Shown: positions 1 to 10,298 of the stretch, one piece after another
Numbering within the stretch: the first letter of the stretch is position 1
How the letters are laid out: the number at the start of each line of letters is the position of its first letter
DNA from: Bradyrhizobium sp. CCBAU 051011
Lineage (GTDB): Bacteria > Pseudomonadota > Alphaproteobacteria > Rhizobiales > Xanthobacteraceae
Direction of reading: 5' to 3'
NCBI RefSeq assembly: GCF_009930815.1
Contig: NZ_CP022222.1
Coordinates: 6,304,501 to 6,368,500 of the forward strand
Length of the DNA stretch: 64,000 nucleotides
Made by a program: the position numbers and the translations under genes
Notes under the pieces: generated by a model
Told to the model about the DNA's origin: nothing
The model's input: the letters and a program-made list of their open reading frames with translations, nothing else
Database searches by the model: none

Positions 1-47
1 AGCGGCCGCGGCATCATTGGCCGGATTGAAAGCCCGCGGCGGCGGCC

Positions 48-266
48 CTATGCCGATAGGGCGAATGCGGGGCCGGACATGCGCCATTCCTCTTCCGGCT
101 CGTGCACCCAGGCCTCCCGGGCAAACCATTCGTGGTTGGTCTGGCAGATCGAGCAGAAGGTGCGCGCGAAAAACACCGGACTGGATCGAAACCTGTCCCG
201 TTCCGATTTCATCCCCGTCGGGATAGCGCGCCCCGTTCCGGGGCATTTGATCATGACCACGCCCAT
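48..266 (-). CDS. Small zinc-ribbon-like protein
   Basis: This 72-residue cytosolic protein begins MGVVMIKCPGTGRAIPTGMK and has an FCSICQ (CxxC) pair near residue 40, followed by an HEWF segment. The spaced cysteines suggest a small zinc ribbon, though fewer than four clear ligands are seen. The start was chosen because a GGAGG stands just upstream of this ATG, while the longer frame upstream has no such signal. Short proteins opening with this CPGTGRAIPTG pattern are common in Bradyrhizobium-type genomes (recalled, not searched). Function is unknown. It is co-directional with the phasin gene. Confidence 0.6.
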   Translation of the reverse strand: MGVVMIKCPGTGRAIPTGMKSERDRFRSSPVFFARTFCSICQTNHEWFAREAWVHEPEEEWRMSGPAFALSA

Positions 267-391
267 CCTGTTCCTCCGTTGCTGAATTTGATTTTTGTGT
301 CGACGCAGCTTCGCCATCGGCTGGAACGCGCCCTTCTCACAGGGGTGCTTATTCCAGCCGATCCCGGCGGGCCGCAAAGTTCGATGATGAT

Positions 392-862
392 CTAGGCCGC
401 TTTCTGCAGCGCGCTGGCAAAGCTCTTTTTGAGCGGATCGGCCGTTTCGGTCGCGATCTTGCGCGTAAGCTGCCAAAGTTCCCGGCTCTGTGCGGTCGTG
501 GCTTCGAAGTTCTTGCAGCCCTGCGCGGCCGAGAGTTGCAGGATTTCCGAGGGCGATTTCATGCCCAGGAGATGGCTGAGAAAGTCAAAGGCGGAGCTGG
601 TGTTGACGCTGGAGAACTCAAGGAGTTTGGCGGCATAGTCCGCCGTGCCCTTTGCGTTGGCTGAATAGGCTTCCCGAAGCGCGTCATTGACCGCTCCTGA
701 GGCCATCTTCACCTTCTCGATGTTCTCCTTTGCTCGAATTACGTTCTGCTCGGCGAGCCCATTAAAAATGCCGGGCATTCCAAGGAACGACGTGGCAGAA
801 AGCTTCTCGTCGGCACCAGCTTTCGGATCGGTGTTCGTTTCCTTCGTATTGGCTTGATTCAC
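392..862 (-). CDS. Phasin family protein
   Basis: A 156-residue phasin-like protein, expected to coat polyhydroxyalkanoate granules in the cytoplasm. It is mainly amphipathic helix. The central part (IEKVKMASGAVNDALREAYS, then KGTADYAAKLLEFSSVNTSS) and the FDFLSHLLGMKSPSEILQLS segment match the phasin_2 pattern, and the C-terminus is lysine/alanine-rich. The chosen start is a GTG at 862 (MNQANTKET...) with AAAGGA about 9 nt upstream. An upstream GTG at 880 would add six residues but has a poorer signal. It appears to be a single-gene unit. Confidence 0.8.
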   Translation of the reverse strand: MNQANTKETNTDPKAGADEKLSATSFLGMPGIFNGLAEQNVIRAKENIEKVKMASGAVNDALREAYSANAKGTADYAAKLLEFSSVNTSSAFDFLSHLLGMKSPSEILQLSAAQGCKNFEATTAQSRELWQLTRKIATETADPLKKSFASALQKAA

Positions 863-1080
863 GCGTCTTCGTCCTTTCACTCAAAACCGAACAAAACGGA
901 AGAATTCCCCATTGGCGGGGTCCCGACACGGAGCAGCCCCGCGCGGTGTCGAACGAGATATGACTGATGGTGGCGGAAGCTTCCGTTCGCTTTCTGACGC
1001 TCAGATCAGATTCTTCCTTACGGCGCAGGATGTTCCGAGTGGTGCGGAATGGGACAATCCGCGGAGGGCTCACCCTGAGC

Positions 1081-2556
1081 TTAGCCCAAGCGCTGATCCC
1101 GCGCGTCTTCGGTGCCTTCGCTGGCAGCCTTGGTTGCCGCTTTGGCCGCGCCCTTGCGGCTGGAAATTTCCACCGCCTTGCGGCCCGAGATTTCGTGGCC
1201 GGCGTCATCGGGCATCTGCCAGAAGAAATAGGCCGACACCGCCGAGATGATCGCGACCACGAGGAATGCCGGCGGGAATACGTCGGCGCTCAGCTCGGTG
1301 ACATGCCGGTACAGCATGGTCGATTCCACCGAGAACGCGCCGACGGCGACGCCGGCCGAAATCGCCAGTTGCTGGTTGACGCTGACGAGCGTGGTGGCGC
1401 GGCTCATCTGCGGCGGTTCGACCTCGGCATAGGCGACCGTGTTGATCGCGGTGAATTGCAGCGAGCGGAAGAAGCCGCCGACGACGAGGATGATGAAGAT
1501 CAGCAATAGCGGCGTCGTCACCGTGAACAGCGCGCAGGCCGCGAGGAAGACCGCGCTGACCACGGCGTTGACCGTCATCATGTAGCGGAAGCCGAAGGCG
1601 CGGATGATGCGTGCGGCCAGCGTCTTCATCCCCATCGCGCCGACGGCCGAGGCAAACGTGACAAGGCCGGACTGGAACGGCGTCAGCCCAAAGCCTTCCT
1701 GCATCAGAAGCGGCAGCAGGAACGGCAGCGCACCGATGCCGAGCCGGAACAGGAAGCCGCCGATGATGCTGGCGCGCATGGTGGAGAGCCGCAGCAGCGA
1801 GAAATCCAGCACCGGCGAGCCGGTGCGTTTCGCGTGCATGACGTAGAGCGTCATCGAGATCGTGCCGACCGCGACCAGGCCGACGACGACCGGCCAGGGC
1901 AACAGATTAAGGCTGGCGACCGAGAGGCCGAAGGCGATGCCGGCAAGCCCGATACCGGCCAGCACCAGCCCGTAGAGATCGAAGCGCTCGGGATTCTCGC
2001 TCTTGATCGGGTCGATGTATTTCATCGCCATGAAGATGCCGAGCAGCCCGATCGGGATGTTGATCAGAAAAATCCAGTGCCAGGAGAAATAGGTGGTGAT
2101 GAAGCCGCCGAGCGGCGGGCCGATCACCGGCCCGACCAGCGCCGGCACGGTCACCCACGTCATCGCATTGACCAGCGCGCTCTTGTCGATCGAGCGCAGC
2201 AGCACCAGCCGCCCGACCGGCGTCATCATCGCCCCACCCATGCCCTGCAGGATGCGGGCGATCACGAAATGGGTCACGTTCTGCGACAGCGCGCAGCCGA
2301 TCGATCCGATCATGAACACGCCGATCGCGATCGAGAACACCATGCGCGCGCCGAAACGGTCGGCGGTCCAGCCGCTGGCCGGAATGAACACCGCGAGCGA
2401 GAGCAGATAGGACGTGATGGCAAGCTTCAGCGTCAGCGGGCTGGTGCCGATGTCAGCCGCGATCGCCGGCAGCGAGGTCGCAATGACAGTCGAGTCCATG
2501 TTTTCCATGAACAGGGCTGTGGCGACGATCAGCGGGATCAGACGTTGCTTGTCCAT
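1081..2556 (-). CDS. MFS drug exporter, DHA2 (EmrB/QacA-type) family
   Basis: A 491-residue inner-membrane transporter with about 14 predicted hydrophobic segments, expected to export drugs or other toxic compounds using the proton gradient. The N-terminus has the DHA2 signature MENMDSTVIATSLPAIAADI. Motif A follows (GWTADRFGARMVF), then the motif C region PALVGPVIGPPLGGFI. The C-terminal tail is basic (SSRKGAAKAATKAA). The start at MDKQRLIPLIV was preferred because the extra 21 residues upstream are not membrane-like. No membrane-fusion partner gene is adjacent, unlike the pair at 32.4-35.2 kb. Confidence 0.85.
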   Translation of the reverse strand: MDKQRLIPLIVATALFMENMDSTVIATSLPAIAADIGTSPLTLKLAITSYLLSLAVFIPASGWTADRFGARMVFSIAIGVFMIGSIGCALSQNVTHFVIARILQGMGGAMMTPVGRLVLLRSIDKSALVNAMTWVTVPALVGPVIGPPLGGFITTYFSWHWIFLINIPIGLLGIFMAMKYIDPIKSENPERFDLYGLVLAGIGLAGIAFGLSVASLNLLPWPVVVGLVAVGTISMTLYVMHAKRTGSPVLDFSLLRLSTMRASIIGGFLFRLGIGALPFLLPLLMQEGFGLTPFQSGLVTFASAVGAMGMKTLAARIIRAFGFRYMMTVNAVVSAVFLAACALFTVTTPLLLIFIILVVGGFFRSLQFTAINTVAYAEVEPPQMSRATTLVSVNQQLAISAGVAVGAFSVESTMLYRHVTELSADVFPPAFLVVAIISAVSAYFFWQMPDDAGHEISGRKAVEISSRKGAAKAATKAASEGTEDARDQRLG

Positions 2557-2693
2557 CGTATCAGGGGGATTCGGAAAGAGAGGCAGGCGAGGGGCCTGTA
2601 TCATCCCGCCGTCACACAAGCCATTGCGGAACGGGGCAAACCACCTAAATCCTGCGTGACGCTGGTATGCACCGCCAGCCGTGGAGGTCCTGA

Positions 2694-2942
2694 ATGATCT
2701 ACGTTCTCGCTGCCTTGTTGCCGCCGCTCGGGCTGCTCCTGAACGGGCAGCCGTTTTCGGCGATCTTCAACCTGGTCCTGATCGTGTTTTGCCTGATTTT
2801 CGGGCTGATTTTTCACGTCCTGCTGCTGGTGCCCTCAGCACATGCGCTGATCGCGGTCCACATGAAGCGGGAGGACCGCAGGCACCGCGAGGTGGTGGAG
2901 GCGATCCGCCAGCACGGCCCGCCGCCCGGATACCCGCGCTGA
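2694..2942 (+). CDS. YqaE/Pmp3-like small membrane protein
   Basis: An 82-residue protein with two hydrophobic segments. The first holds the ALLPPLGLLLNGQPFSAIFN pattern typical of the Pmp3/YqaE (UPF0057) proteolipid family. A charged C-terminal helix follows (MKREDRRHREVVEAIRQHG). Family members are small membrane proteins linked to ion or osmotic stress, but the function here is not shown. GGAGG lies 6 nt before the ATG. The C-terminal extension is longer than the usual ~52-residue family length. Confidence 0.65.
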   Translation: MIYVLAALLPPLGLLLNGQPFSAIFNLVLIVFCLIFGLIFHVLLLVPSAHALIAVHMKREDRRHREVVEAIRQHGPPPGYPR

Positions 2943-3096
2943 GGTCGCTTTTGGACCCGCCGCTAAACCCTTGGGATTGCGGCGTTTCCCGAAAAGCCTG
3001 TGCATAGCAGTCAAACGCTTTGATTCGGCGTTCCGGCATGCTATCGACCACCGTCAACCCCACCGATGGGCTCCGATTCGACGGCGATGCCGATAG

Positions 3097-4653
<1,557 letters not shown>

Positions 4654-4666
4654 TTCTCGCTACACG

Positions 4667-4744
4667 CCGTCATTCCGGGATGGTCCGAAGGACCAGACCC
4701 GGAATCTCGAGATTCCGGGTTCGCTTCGCGCCCCGGAATGACGG
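4667..4744. repeat. Intergenic inverted-repeat element (CATTCCGG type)
   Basis: A long imperfect inverted repeat: the outer arms CGTCATTCCGG / CCGGAATGACG enclose an inner palindrome around CTCGAG. It can form a stable cruciform or RNA stem after guaB. Elements with these arms are dispersed in Bradyrhizobium and relatives (recalled). It may act as a transcript-end stabiliser, but no T-tract follows. Confidence 0.75.
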
Positions 4745-4771
4745 TGCGTTTGAGGCAACGCCACTCTCCAC

Positions 4772-4849
4772 CGTCATTGCGAGCGCAGCGAAGCAATCCA
4801 TTTCACAGCTTGCGGAGGCGTGGATTGCTTCGCTACGCTCGCAATGACG
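4772..4849. repeat. Intergenic inverted-repeat element (CATTGCGAGCG type)
   Basis: A second inverted repeat placed 27 bp after the first. The outer arms are CGTCATTGCGAGCG / CGCTCGCAATGACG, with inner arms GAAGCAATCCA / TGGATTGCTTC. It belongs to a different dispersed family from its neighbour. It ends about 27 bp before the ATG of the reductase gene, so its stem would lie in that gene's leader if transcribed. Confidence 0.75.
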
Positions 4850-4876
4850 AACCAACAAGAACCGGAGGAACCAACC

Positions 4877-5899
4877 ATGTCCCAAGGCAAACGCATCGTT
4901 CTGGCATCCCGCCCCGTCGGCGAGCCCAAACCCTCCGACTTCCGTCTCGAAGATTGCCCGGTTCCGACACCCGGCGCCGGCGAAGTTCTCCTCCGCACGA
5001 TCTGGCTGTCGCTCGATCCCTACATGCGCGGGCGCATGAGCGACGGGCCGTCCTACGCGCAGCCGGTGCCGATCAACGGCGTGATGGAAGGCGGCACTGT
5101 CAGCGAGGTGATCGCATCCAACAATCCCGCCTTCGCCAAGGGCGACATCGTGCTGTCGCGCGCCGGCTGGCAGACGCATGCGATCTCCGATGGCAAGGGT
5201 CTTGCGAAGATCGATCCCAAGATCGCACCGATCTCGACCGCGGTCGGCGTGCTCGGCATGCCCGGCATGACCGCCTATACGGGCCTGCTTGACATCGGCA
5301 AGCCACAGGCGGGCGAGACCGTCGTGGTCGCGGCCGCTTCGGGCGCAGTCGGCTCGGCGGTTGGGCAGATCGCGCGCATCAAGGGCGCCCGCGCGGTCGG
5401 GATTGCCGGCGGCAAGGACAAGTGCGCTTACGTCAAGAACGAGCTCGGCTTCGACGATTGCCTCGATCATCGCGATCCAGATCTTGCCGCGAAACTGAAA
5501 GACGCCTGCCCGAAGGGCATCGACGTCTATTTCGAGAATGTCGGCGGCGCGGTGTTCGAGGCGGTGTTCCCGCTGCTCAATGCCTTTGCGCGCATTCCCG
5601 TGTGCGGCCTGATCGCGCATTACAACGATACGCAGGCGGTGGCGCCGAAATGGGCGCCGGCGATGATGCGCAACGTATTGACCAAGCGGCTGACCATCCG
5701 CGGCTTCATCGTCAGCGATTTCGCCGCCCGTCACGCCGACTTCCTGCGCGACATGTCGGGGTGGGTGCGCGAGGGCAAGGTCAAGCACAAGGAGTTCGTC
5801 ACCGAAGGCCTCGACAGCGCGCCGGCCGCATTCATGGGCCTTCTGAAGGGCGCCAATTTCGGCAAGCAACTCGTGCGCGTTGGCCCCGACAAGGCGTGA
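4877..5899 (+). CDS. NADP-dependent oxidoreductase, CurA-like MDR family
   Basis: A 340-residue zinc-free medium-chain reductase of the leukotriene B4 dehydrogenase/curcumin reductase type, expected to reduce alkenals or enones with NADPH in the cytosol. The N-terminal GroES-like part has SLDPYMRGRM, diagnostic for this subfamily. The Rossmann part has AASGAVGSAVGQIARIKG, and the DVYFENVGG motif follows. The start MSQGKRIVLASRP has GGAGG 9 nt upstream. The longer frame reads back into the repeat element and is rejected. Confidence 0.88.
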   Translation: MSQGKRIVLASRPVGEPKPSDFRLEDCPVPTPGAGEVLLRTIWLSLDPYMRGRMSDGPSYAQPVPINGVMEGGTVSEVIASNNPAFAKGDIVLSRAGWQTHAISDGKGLAKIDPKIAPISTAVGVLGMPGMTAYTGLLDIGKPQAGETVVVAAASGAVGSAVGQIARIKGARAVGIAGGKDKCAYVKNELGFDDCLDHRDPDLAAKLKDACPKGIDVYFENVGGAVFEAVFPLLNAFARIPVCGLIAHYNDTQAVAPKWAPAMMRNVLTKRLTIRGFIVSDFAARHADFLRDMSGWVREGKVKHKEFVTEGLDSAPAAFMGLLKGANFGKQLVRVGPDKA

Positions 5900-6016
5900 A
5901 GTGAACTGCGGTGGCCGTGGGGAACACGTAAAATGAACCTCACGGTCACTTGAGGCAAATGTCGGAACGTCGTTACCTGAGCATCGTTTGGCTTTGACAT
6001 CCAATGGAGATGCCAA

Positions 6017-6304
6017 ATGATGAACTGCAAGAAACTATCGCTCGGCCTGTTTGCCGCCACGATGCTGGCCACTCCGGTGATGGCTCAAGAGGTCTATCAG
6101 GAACCGGGCATGATCGGGTTTAACTACCCGTACTCCAGCTATTCCACTGGAGGATACGGTGTAAGAGCCGCGCCCGGACCAGGCTACTATTACGGCAACC
6201 GGTTTCAGCCGGCCCCGCGCGTAGGCGCGTTTGCGACGGCGCCTTGGGACGATAGTCCTACACTTCCTATGGCCTCGTGGAGCGCCAGTGGTGATGCGCT
6301 CTAG
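6017..6304 (+). CDS. Small secreted protein, unknown function
   Basis: A 95-residue protein with a clear signal peptide (MMNCKKLSLGLFAATMLATP, cleavage probably after VMA-Q). The mature part is rich in tyrosine, glycine and proline (YPYSSYSTGGYG, GPGYYYGNRF), typical of small periplasmic or surface proteins of rhizobia. There is a GGAG upstream of the start. Its stop overlaps by 4 nt the stop of the convergent phosphoesterase gene. No enzymatic domain is seen. Confidence 0.6.
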   Translation: MMNCKKLSLGLFAATMLATPVMAQEVYQEPGMIGFNYPYSSYSTGGYGVRAAPGPGYYYGNRFQPAPRVGAFATAPWDDSPTLPMASWSASGDAL

Positions 6305-7140
6305 GATTTCCTGCCAATCAGTGAATCCAGATCAACATCGGTCTGTCCCGGCGCTCTGACGTGGCGGACCTCAAGGGCGTCGGGCTGGAAACGATACTCC
6401 ACCAGCCCGACTTCCTTCGTGCCGATGATGGGCTGAAGCCGGTCGGAAATGATGAAGCCGGCGGATGGCGACCAGACATGGCGCGTATGTCGATAGGTGA
6501 AATCGCGACGCTGATGAACATGGCCTGAGGCGACCAGCCTCAAATCGACTCCAGCGAACATCTCGATCAGGCTTCTGCGCCGGGGTTGCGGCACATAACG
6601 GATCGCCGTTTCCTCCGTCTCGGCATCATCAGGCGCATTCAGAAACAGCGGCTTGTGCAGAAACAGCGCGACCGGTCTGCCGTTCACGCGCCCGAGTTCT
6701 GAAGCGAGCCAACCGAACTGCTCGGCCTCGCTCTCGATCCCGGTGTTCATGATCAGCGAGTTCAATCCGATAAAGCTCCAGCCAGCCGCATCGAACCGCC
6801 AGCGGTCCTCGCCGATCGCGGATAGATATTTCTGCCGCTCCTGTTCGGTTGCCGGTTGCGTCGGCGCGGTACCGACCGCCGTCGGGTTGTCGCCAATATC
6901 GTGATTGCCGGGCAAATGACGGCAGGGGACCGGCAGCCCGTCATGCAGTTCCTTTGCGAATTTCAGATCGTCCGGGCTGGTTGGTCCGTCGAAGGCGAGG
7001 TCGCCGGTGTTGATCACGAGATCGGGCCGCATCGTGTCGATATGCTCGCTGACGCGATGAAAATTGTCGGTCAGGCTGGCGAAGCGGGCGGCGCGGGAAA
7101 GGTGGGTGTCGGAAATTTGCGTCAGGCGAAATTCGGTCAT
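6301..7140 (-). CDS. Calcineurin-like metallophosphoesterase
   Basis: A 279-residue cytosolic protein with the ordered metal-binding motifs of the family: ISDTHL (residue ~9), NTGDLAFDG (~45), GNHD (~80), LFLHKP (~160) and SGHVHQ (~205). It is closest in layout to Icc/CpdA-type phosphodiesterases, but the substrate cannot be read from sequence. The ATG at 7140 opens directly into the first metal motif, so the start is likely right. It is convergent with the upstream secreted-protein gene. Confidence 0.82.
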   Translation of the reverse strand: MTEFRLTQISDTHLSRAARFASLTDNFHRVSEHIDTMRPDLVINTGDLAFDGPTSPDDLKFAKELHDGLPVPCRHLPGNHDIGDNPTAVGTAPTQPATEQERQKYLSAIGEDRWRFDAAGWSFIGLNSLIMNTGIESEAEQFGWLASELGRVNGRPVALFLHKPLFLNAPDDAETEETAIRYVPQPRRRSLIEMFAGVDLRLVASGHVHQRRDFTYRHTRHVWSPSAGFIISDRLQPIIGTKEVGLVEYRFQPDALEVRHVRAPGQTDVDLDSLIGRKS

Positions 7141-7206
7141 GCATTAGTCCTTTTGGCCCGATCATAGCTGAGCCCGAAGTCGGAACGATGACGCCACAAC
7201 CTCAAT

Positions 7207-7309
7207 CGTCGTACCCCGCGAAGGCGGGGTACCCAGTACGCCGCGGCTTCTCGATTTAATCGCTGGCGTCGCTGGAATACAGGATCAGCCGCATTCGCGG
7301 GATGACGGC
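7207..7309. repeat. Intergenic inverted-repeat element (CGTACCCCGCG type)
   Basis: A 100-bp element beginning with a tight hairpin (GTACCCCGCGAAGGCGGGGTAC) and ending GCATTCGCGGGATGACGGCG. The middle is a conserved-looking spacer containing CCGCGGCTTCTCGAT. It belongs to a third dispersed repeat family known from Bradyrhizobium-like genomes (recalled). It sits between two genes transcribed in the same (minus) direction. Confidence 0.6.
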
Positions 7310-7337
7310 GATTTGCGTGTTGCGTGGCGTAACTCAC

Positions 7338-8306
7338 TTACCCCAGCGTCCGTCGCCAGAACGCCAGCATGTCCGCCTTGAACAGTTCGGCATCGCCATC
7401 GCGGCTGCCGATGCGGGCGCCCTTGCGGCCATATCCGGCCTTCAGCGCGTAAACCATCAGGTCGCGGTCGGTCAGCTTGCTGTCCGCGACGCCGTGCAGC
7501 GGATGGATGAAGGCGCCGTCATTGGCGATGTAGATCGTCGGCGCGGCGGGGGAGACGGAGGCGTCCGGAACGTTCTCGATGGCCGTGCCGCGGTCAAAAC
7601 TGTGCTGGGCTCCGCCGATCAGCCGCATCGTCGCCTTGCCGCCGGAGAGGCGGATCGCCTGGCAGTGGCCCTGCACCTGCATCGGCGAGCACCATTCATC
7701 GGCATCGCCCATGATGACGCGGATCTCGGTCTCGTCGACGGATGGATCGAGGAATTGGTGCCCGCTCCAGGGATAAGCGGCGAGCACGCTGCGAAAACCC
7801 GCGCCGGCGCCGACCACCGCATCGGCAAAGCGGCGCGTCGCCGCCGTCAGCACGGCCGAGCCGCCGCGGCTGTGGCCCTGCGCGCCGATTCGCGATGTAT
7901 CGATTTCGGGATGGCTTGCGAGCACTTTCCAGGCTGCGAGCACGTCATAGGCGCTGGCGGCGAATGAGAACTGGGTCTGGTTGGCGACGGTGGACGTCAC
8001 GTCGCGCGCGCCAAACCCGTCGAGCACAAATGCCGCAAAGCCGTCATTCGACACCGTTTCGGCATGCGCCAGATGCGAGGAAGCCACGCCGAGACTGCCC
8101 GGGACCACGATCACCAGCGGCCATTTTCCGTCCGCCTTCCGGCGATTCGTGGCCGGCAGGAATAGTTTGCCGTCAATCGAAAGCTTCGGCAGGTCGGAGG
8201 CGTTGCTGATGACATGGAAGTAATTCAGCGGATTGGCGGTGGGAATTTCGAAATTCTGGCCTTTGGCGCCGTTGGCGAAGACAATATCCTGATCGCGAAA
8301 TCGCAA
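7338..8306 (-). CDS. Dienelactone-hydrolase-like alpha/beta hydrolase
   Basis: A 322-residue alpha/beta hydrolase. The nucleophile elbow is GAQGHSRGG (Ser at about residue 148), with a candidate acid in MGDADEW and the histidine in GGAQHSFDRG. The sheet strand WPLVIVVPGSLG precedes the oxyanion region. No signal peptide is evident. The substrate is unknown; relatives hydrolyse esters or lactones. It is transcribed alone, with an intergenic repeat downstream. Confidence 0.75.
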   Translation of the reverse strand: MRFRDQDIVFANGAKGQNFEIPTANPLNYFHVISNASDLPKLSIDGKLFLPATNRRKADGKWPLVIVVPGSLGVASSHLAHAETVSNDGFAAFVLDGFGARDVTSTVANQTQFSFAASAYDVLAAWKVLASHPEIDTSRIGAQGHSRGGSAVLTAATRRFADAVVGAGAGFRSVLAAYPWSGHQFLDPSVDETEIRVIMGDADEWCSPMQVQGHCQAIRLSGGKATMRLIGGAQHSFDRGTAIENVPDASVSPAAPTIYIANDGAFIHPLHGVADSKLTDRDLMVYALKAGYGRKGARIGSRDGDAELFKADMLAFWRRTLG

Positions 8307-8826
8307 AGTTGGATTCCTCCCGCGGCCGCTCTTTTTCGGCGGCTGTCGGGGACATTGTAGACCAAGTTCTCGATATGTATCGGCTCTCGCTGGATTTATT
8401 TTTGGCTGACGAGCATGTCTGAACTAAACCGCAAAATGAGACATTTTGCGTCGCTTCTTCAGTTAGTCGCATAAAGGATGTAGGATGTGGCTTAACACCA
8501 ACGAGACTCATAGAACTTGTCGTAAAACTGATCGGTCGAAGAAATCTATTTACAACGTTGAGAAGTGCTAGCTACAAATAGCAGTCGCTCGTTGAGTCTG
8601 CACATGGCAGTCTCGTGCACCCTTGGAGTTCTTGTGGTCGGGAATTCAGGCCTCTCGCTTAGTCCAGGATCGGGCGAAAGCGTATATGTGCAGCCGGCGA
8701 GAAAACGCTTGCTCGTAGCCAGTTGGCGGTGCGAAGCGCAGCACTGGACTTCTTTCATCGATGCTTTGAAGCTTTCCAAATCACTGTTCAGCTAAATTGT
8801 CTTCCGGTAAACGTTCCCGGATAAGG
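8307..8826. other. Intergenic region without supported gene
   Basis: About 520 bp of noticeably less GC-rich DNA between the divergent hydrolase and membrane-protein genes. Short open frames on both strands (around 8546-8795) lack ribosome sites and family-like composition. It presumably contains the promoters of both flanking units, but no confident -35/-10 pair was picked out. Confidence 0.4.
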
Positions 8827-9099
8827 ATGTTCGGGATTCGTGGCGACTCCAATCCAAGTCAAGCGGTTCGCTTGATCTGGTTTCATTTGTTTTTCCTGTC
8901 GCCTATCGCTGCGATCGCCTATGTAGCCAGTCATGAGCTCAAGGACGCGGGCCAAGATGCGGTGATCCGCGTCTTGTTCATACTTGCTGTTTCGCTGATT
9001 GTGAGCCTCTTTTGCGCAATTTCGCAGCCGATCCAGATCATCGACGAATCTTTAAATGACGAATGTGGGGCGCGCCAACCTGTGTCTTGCCGTCGTTGA
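8827..9099 (+). CDS. Small two-helix membrane protein, unknown
   Basis: A 90-residue protein with two strong hydrophobic helices (WFHLFFLSPIAAIAYVA and VLFILAVSLIVSLFCAI) linked by a charged loop. The ATG at 8827 is preceded by GGATAAGG. A TTG 30 nt upstream could also start the frame. No family is recognised. It lies in a lower-GC pocket together with the membrane protein at 9268, which suggests acquired DNA. Confidence 0.45.
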   Translation: MFGIRGDSNPSQAVRLIWFHLFFLSPIAAIAYVASHELKDAGQDAVIRVLFILAVSLIVSLFCAISQPIQIIDESLNDECGARQPVSCRR

Positions 9100-9122
9100 T
9101 GCGACCATCGTAGAGGACGCTA

Positions 9123-9254
9123 ATGACTTGGCAGGTTGAGATCGGAAGCGGGCATCATGTGGTCAACGTTGACAATTCGAACTACGCTTCCAGGGCGGGA
9201 TGGACTGCAGGACAGCTCCAGGACGAGAGCAGCGTGATAGGCCAACGGAATTAG
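9123..9254 (+). CDS. Possible 43-residue small ORF
   Basis: An ATG frame beginning MTWQVEIGSGHHVVNVDN and ending 13 nt before the next gene's ATG. It is hydrophilic with no transmembrane segment. The ribosome site (AGAGGAC) is weak. Its position inside an apparent operon of membrane proteins is the main support. It could equally be a leader or chance frame. Confidence 0.25.
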   Translation: MTWQVEIGSGHHVVNVDNSNYASRAGWTAGQLQDESSVIGQRN

Positions 9255-9267
9255 GAGGAGGTCGAGC

Positions 9268-9981
9268 ATGATAAGATTTGTCGACCGCTTGCCCTATGCT
9301 CTTGTTGTAGCGATTTGTGCAGCGGTCGCACCTCTGTTGGTTATGTTGCCCTTTGCTACCACGGAAGTCCGGCCGTTGGGCATGGGGCTAGTCCTTGGAT
9401 TTTTCGCAGCGATCATCATCCTATGGAGCAAGAATCTTCGCTGGTCGGCGACCACGGGCGAAATGATGTCAGCGATACGCGCGGAAGGTGGGGCCGACAG
9501 CGGAGCAATCTCGTTATCGTTGCGAGAGAACCATGAAGTCGAGAATGGAAGTTATTGGACGCGCGCAGTTAGCTTCAGTGATTTCTATTTCCTAAACCGA
9601 CCGCAAATCGTTCGAATGTGGATAGTCGATTGCCTCATCGGAATTTTAGGTTGGAGCGCGGCGCTTCTTCTTTTCAGCGAGCCAAATTTTGCGCTGACTG
9701 TGACATTAGCCGGCTTGCTGGCAGTGCATGTCGCTCGGATAGCTTGGCTCATGCGCCAACGCAATTTGATGCTGACACTCTACCAATCTACAGTAACAAT
9801 TGTAGTTGGAGGAGCAGCGGGGGCAATAATTGTATTTCTCGCCTATTTTAGCGTCTTGGGTTACTCGAGCAATTGGTGGCCAGCATACCGCAACGTCAAC
9901 CTCACGTTTGCGCTGCTTCCCTGTTTCCTCGTGTTTGTTGACGTCGCAATCGCTTCGATTTTGCGTAAGTTCCTGAGATAA
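9268..9981 (+). CDS. Multi-pass membrane protein, unknown
   Basis: A 237-residue protein with about six hydrophobic segments: two near the N-terminus (ALVVAICAAVAPLLVMLPFA, GMGLVLGFFAAIIILW), a soluble stretch of ~55 residues, then four more (IVDCLIGILGWSAALLLF through FALLPCFLVFVDVAIASIL). A strong AGGAGGAGG precedes the ATG. No known family was recognised. Codon use is less GC-biased than neighbours, in keeping with horizontal origin. Confidence 0.6.
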   Translation: MIRFVDRLPYALVVAICAAVAPLLVMLPFATTEVRPLGMGLVLGFFAAIIILWSKNLRWSATTGEMMSAIRAEGGADSGAISLSLRENHEVENGSYWTRAVSFSDFYFLNRPQIVRMWIVDCLIGILGWSAALLLFSEPNFALTVTLAGLLAVHVARIAWLMRQRNLMLTLYQSTVTIVVGGAAGAIIVFLAYFSVLGYSSNWWPAYRNVNLTFALLPCFLVFVDVAIASILRKFLR

Positions 9982-10075
9982 GAAAAGGAAGGCCGTCATG
10001 TCAGTGCTTGAGCTTTTGGACACAATTACCGGCGCCTATAACGGACTTCCACATTGTGTAAAGCGCGCGTAGCCC

Positions 10076-10100
10076 GACGGGGCGCCTAGTTCGCCCCGTC
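10076..10100. terminator. Perfect GC hairpin, possible terminator
   Basis: Arms GACGGGGCG and CGCCCCGTC pair perfectly over 9 bp around a 7-nt loop. It lies downstream of the gene at 9268 and also beyond the end of the convergent gene at 10299, so it could serve either strand. Neither side has a run of T, so intrinsic termination is uncertain. Confidence 0.4.
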
Positions 10101-10298
10101 AAAGCAAATATTCGCTGCGGTCTTGCCGTCCTTGTCCTTTAGCGCAATCCGGCAACGCAACCGCTCTAGCGCCTTGGCCCGCCGCATCGTCCTGCGGGCC
10201 GAAATTGCCGTCCCACCAATCCCGCGTCATCTGCATGTTAGCGGGCACACCGGTGCCGGGCGCCAAGGATCAGTCGCGCGATGGGTGGTGCGCGTGCC
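10083..10298. other. Intergenic stretch with a possible minus-strand coding remnant
   Basis: On the minus strand, a short frame ends at the hairpin with the protein-like segment RCRIALKDKDGKTAANICFD. It has an ATG about 34 codons upstream but no clear ribosome site. This may be the C-terminal remnant of a gene or a very small protein. No plus-strand gene is supported. Confidence 0.2.

Noticed and set aside
1834..2697. Long plus-strand open frame (287 codons) opposite the DHA2 exporter gene
   Set aside because: It is antisense to a clear membrane transporter; its composition (Asp, Arg, His-rich) is what the complement of a GC-rich gene gives.
4670..6016. 448-codon minus-strand frame over the CurA-like reductase gene
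   Set aside because: It reads through the inverted-repeat elements and is antisense to a well-supported reductase.
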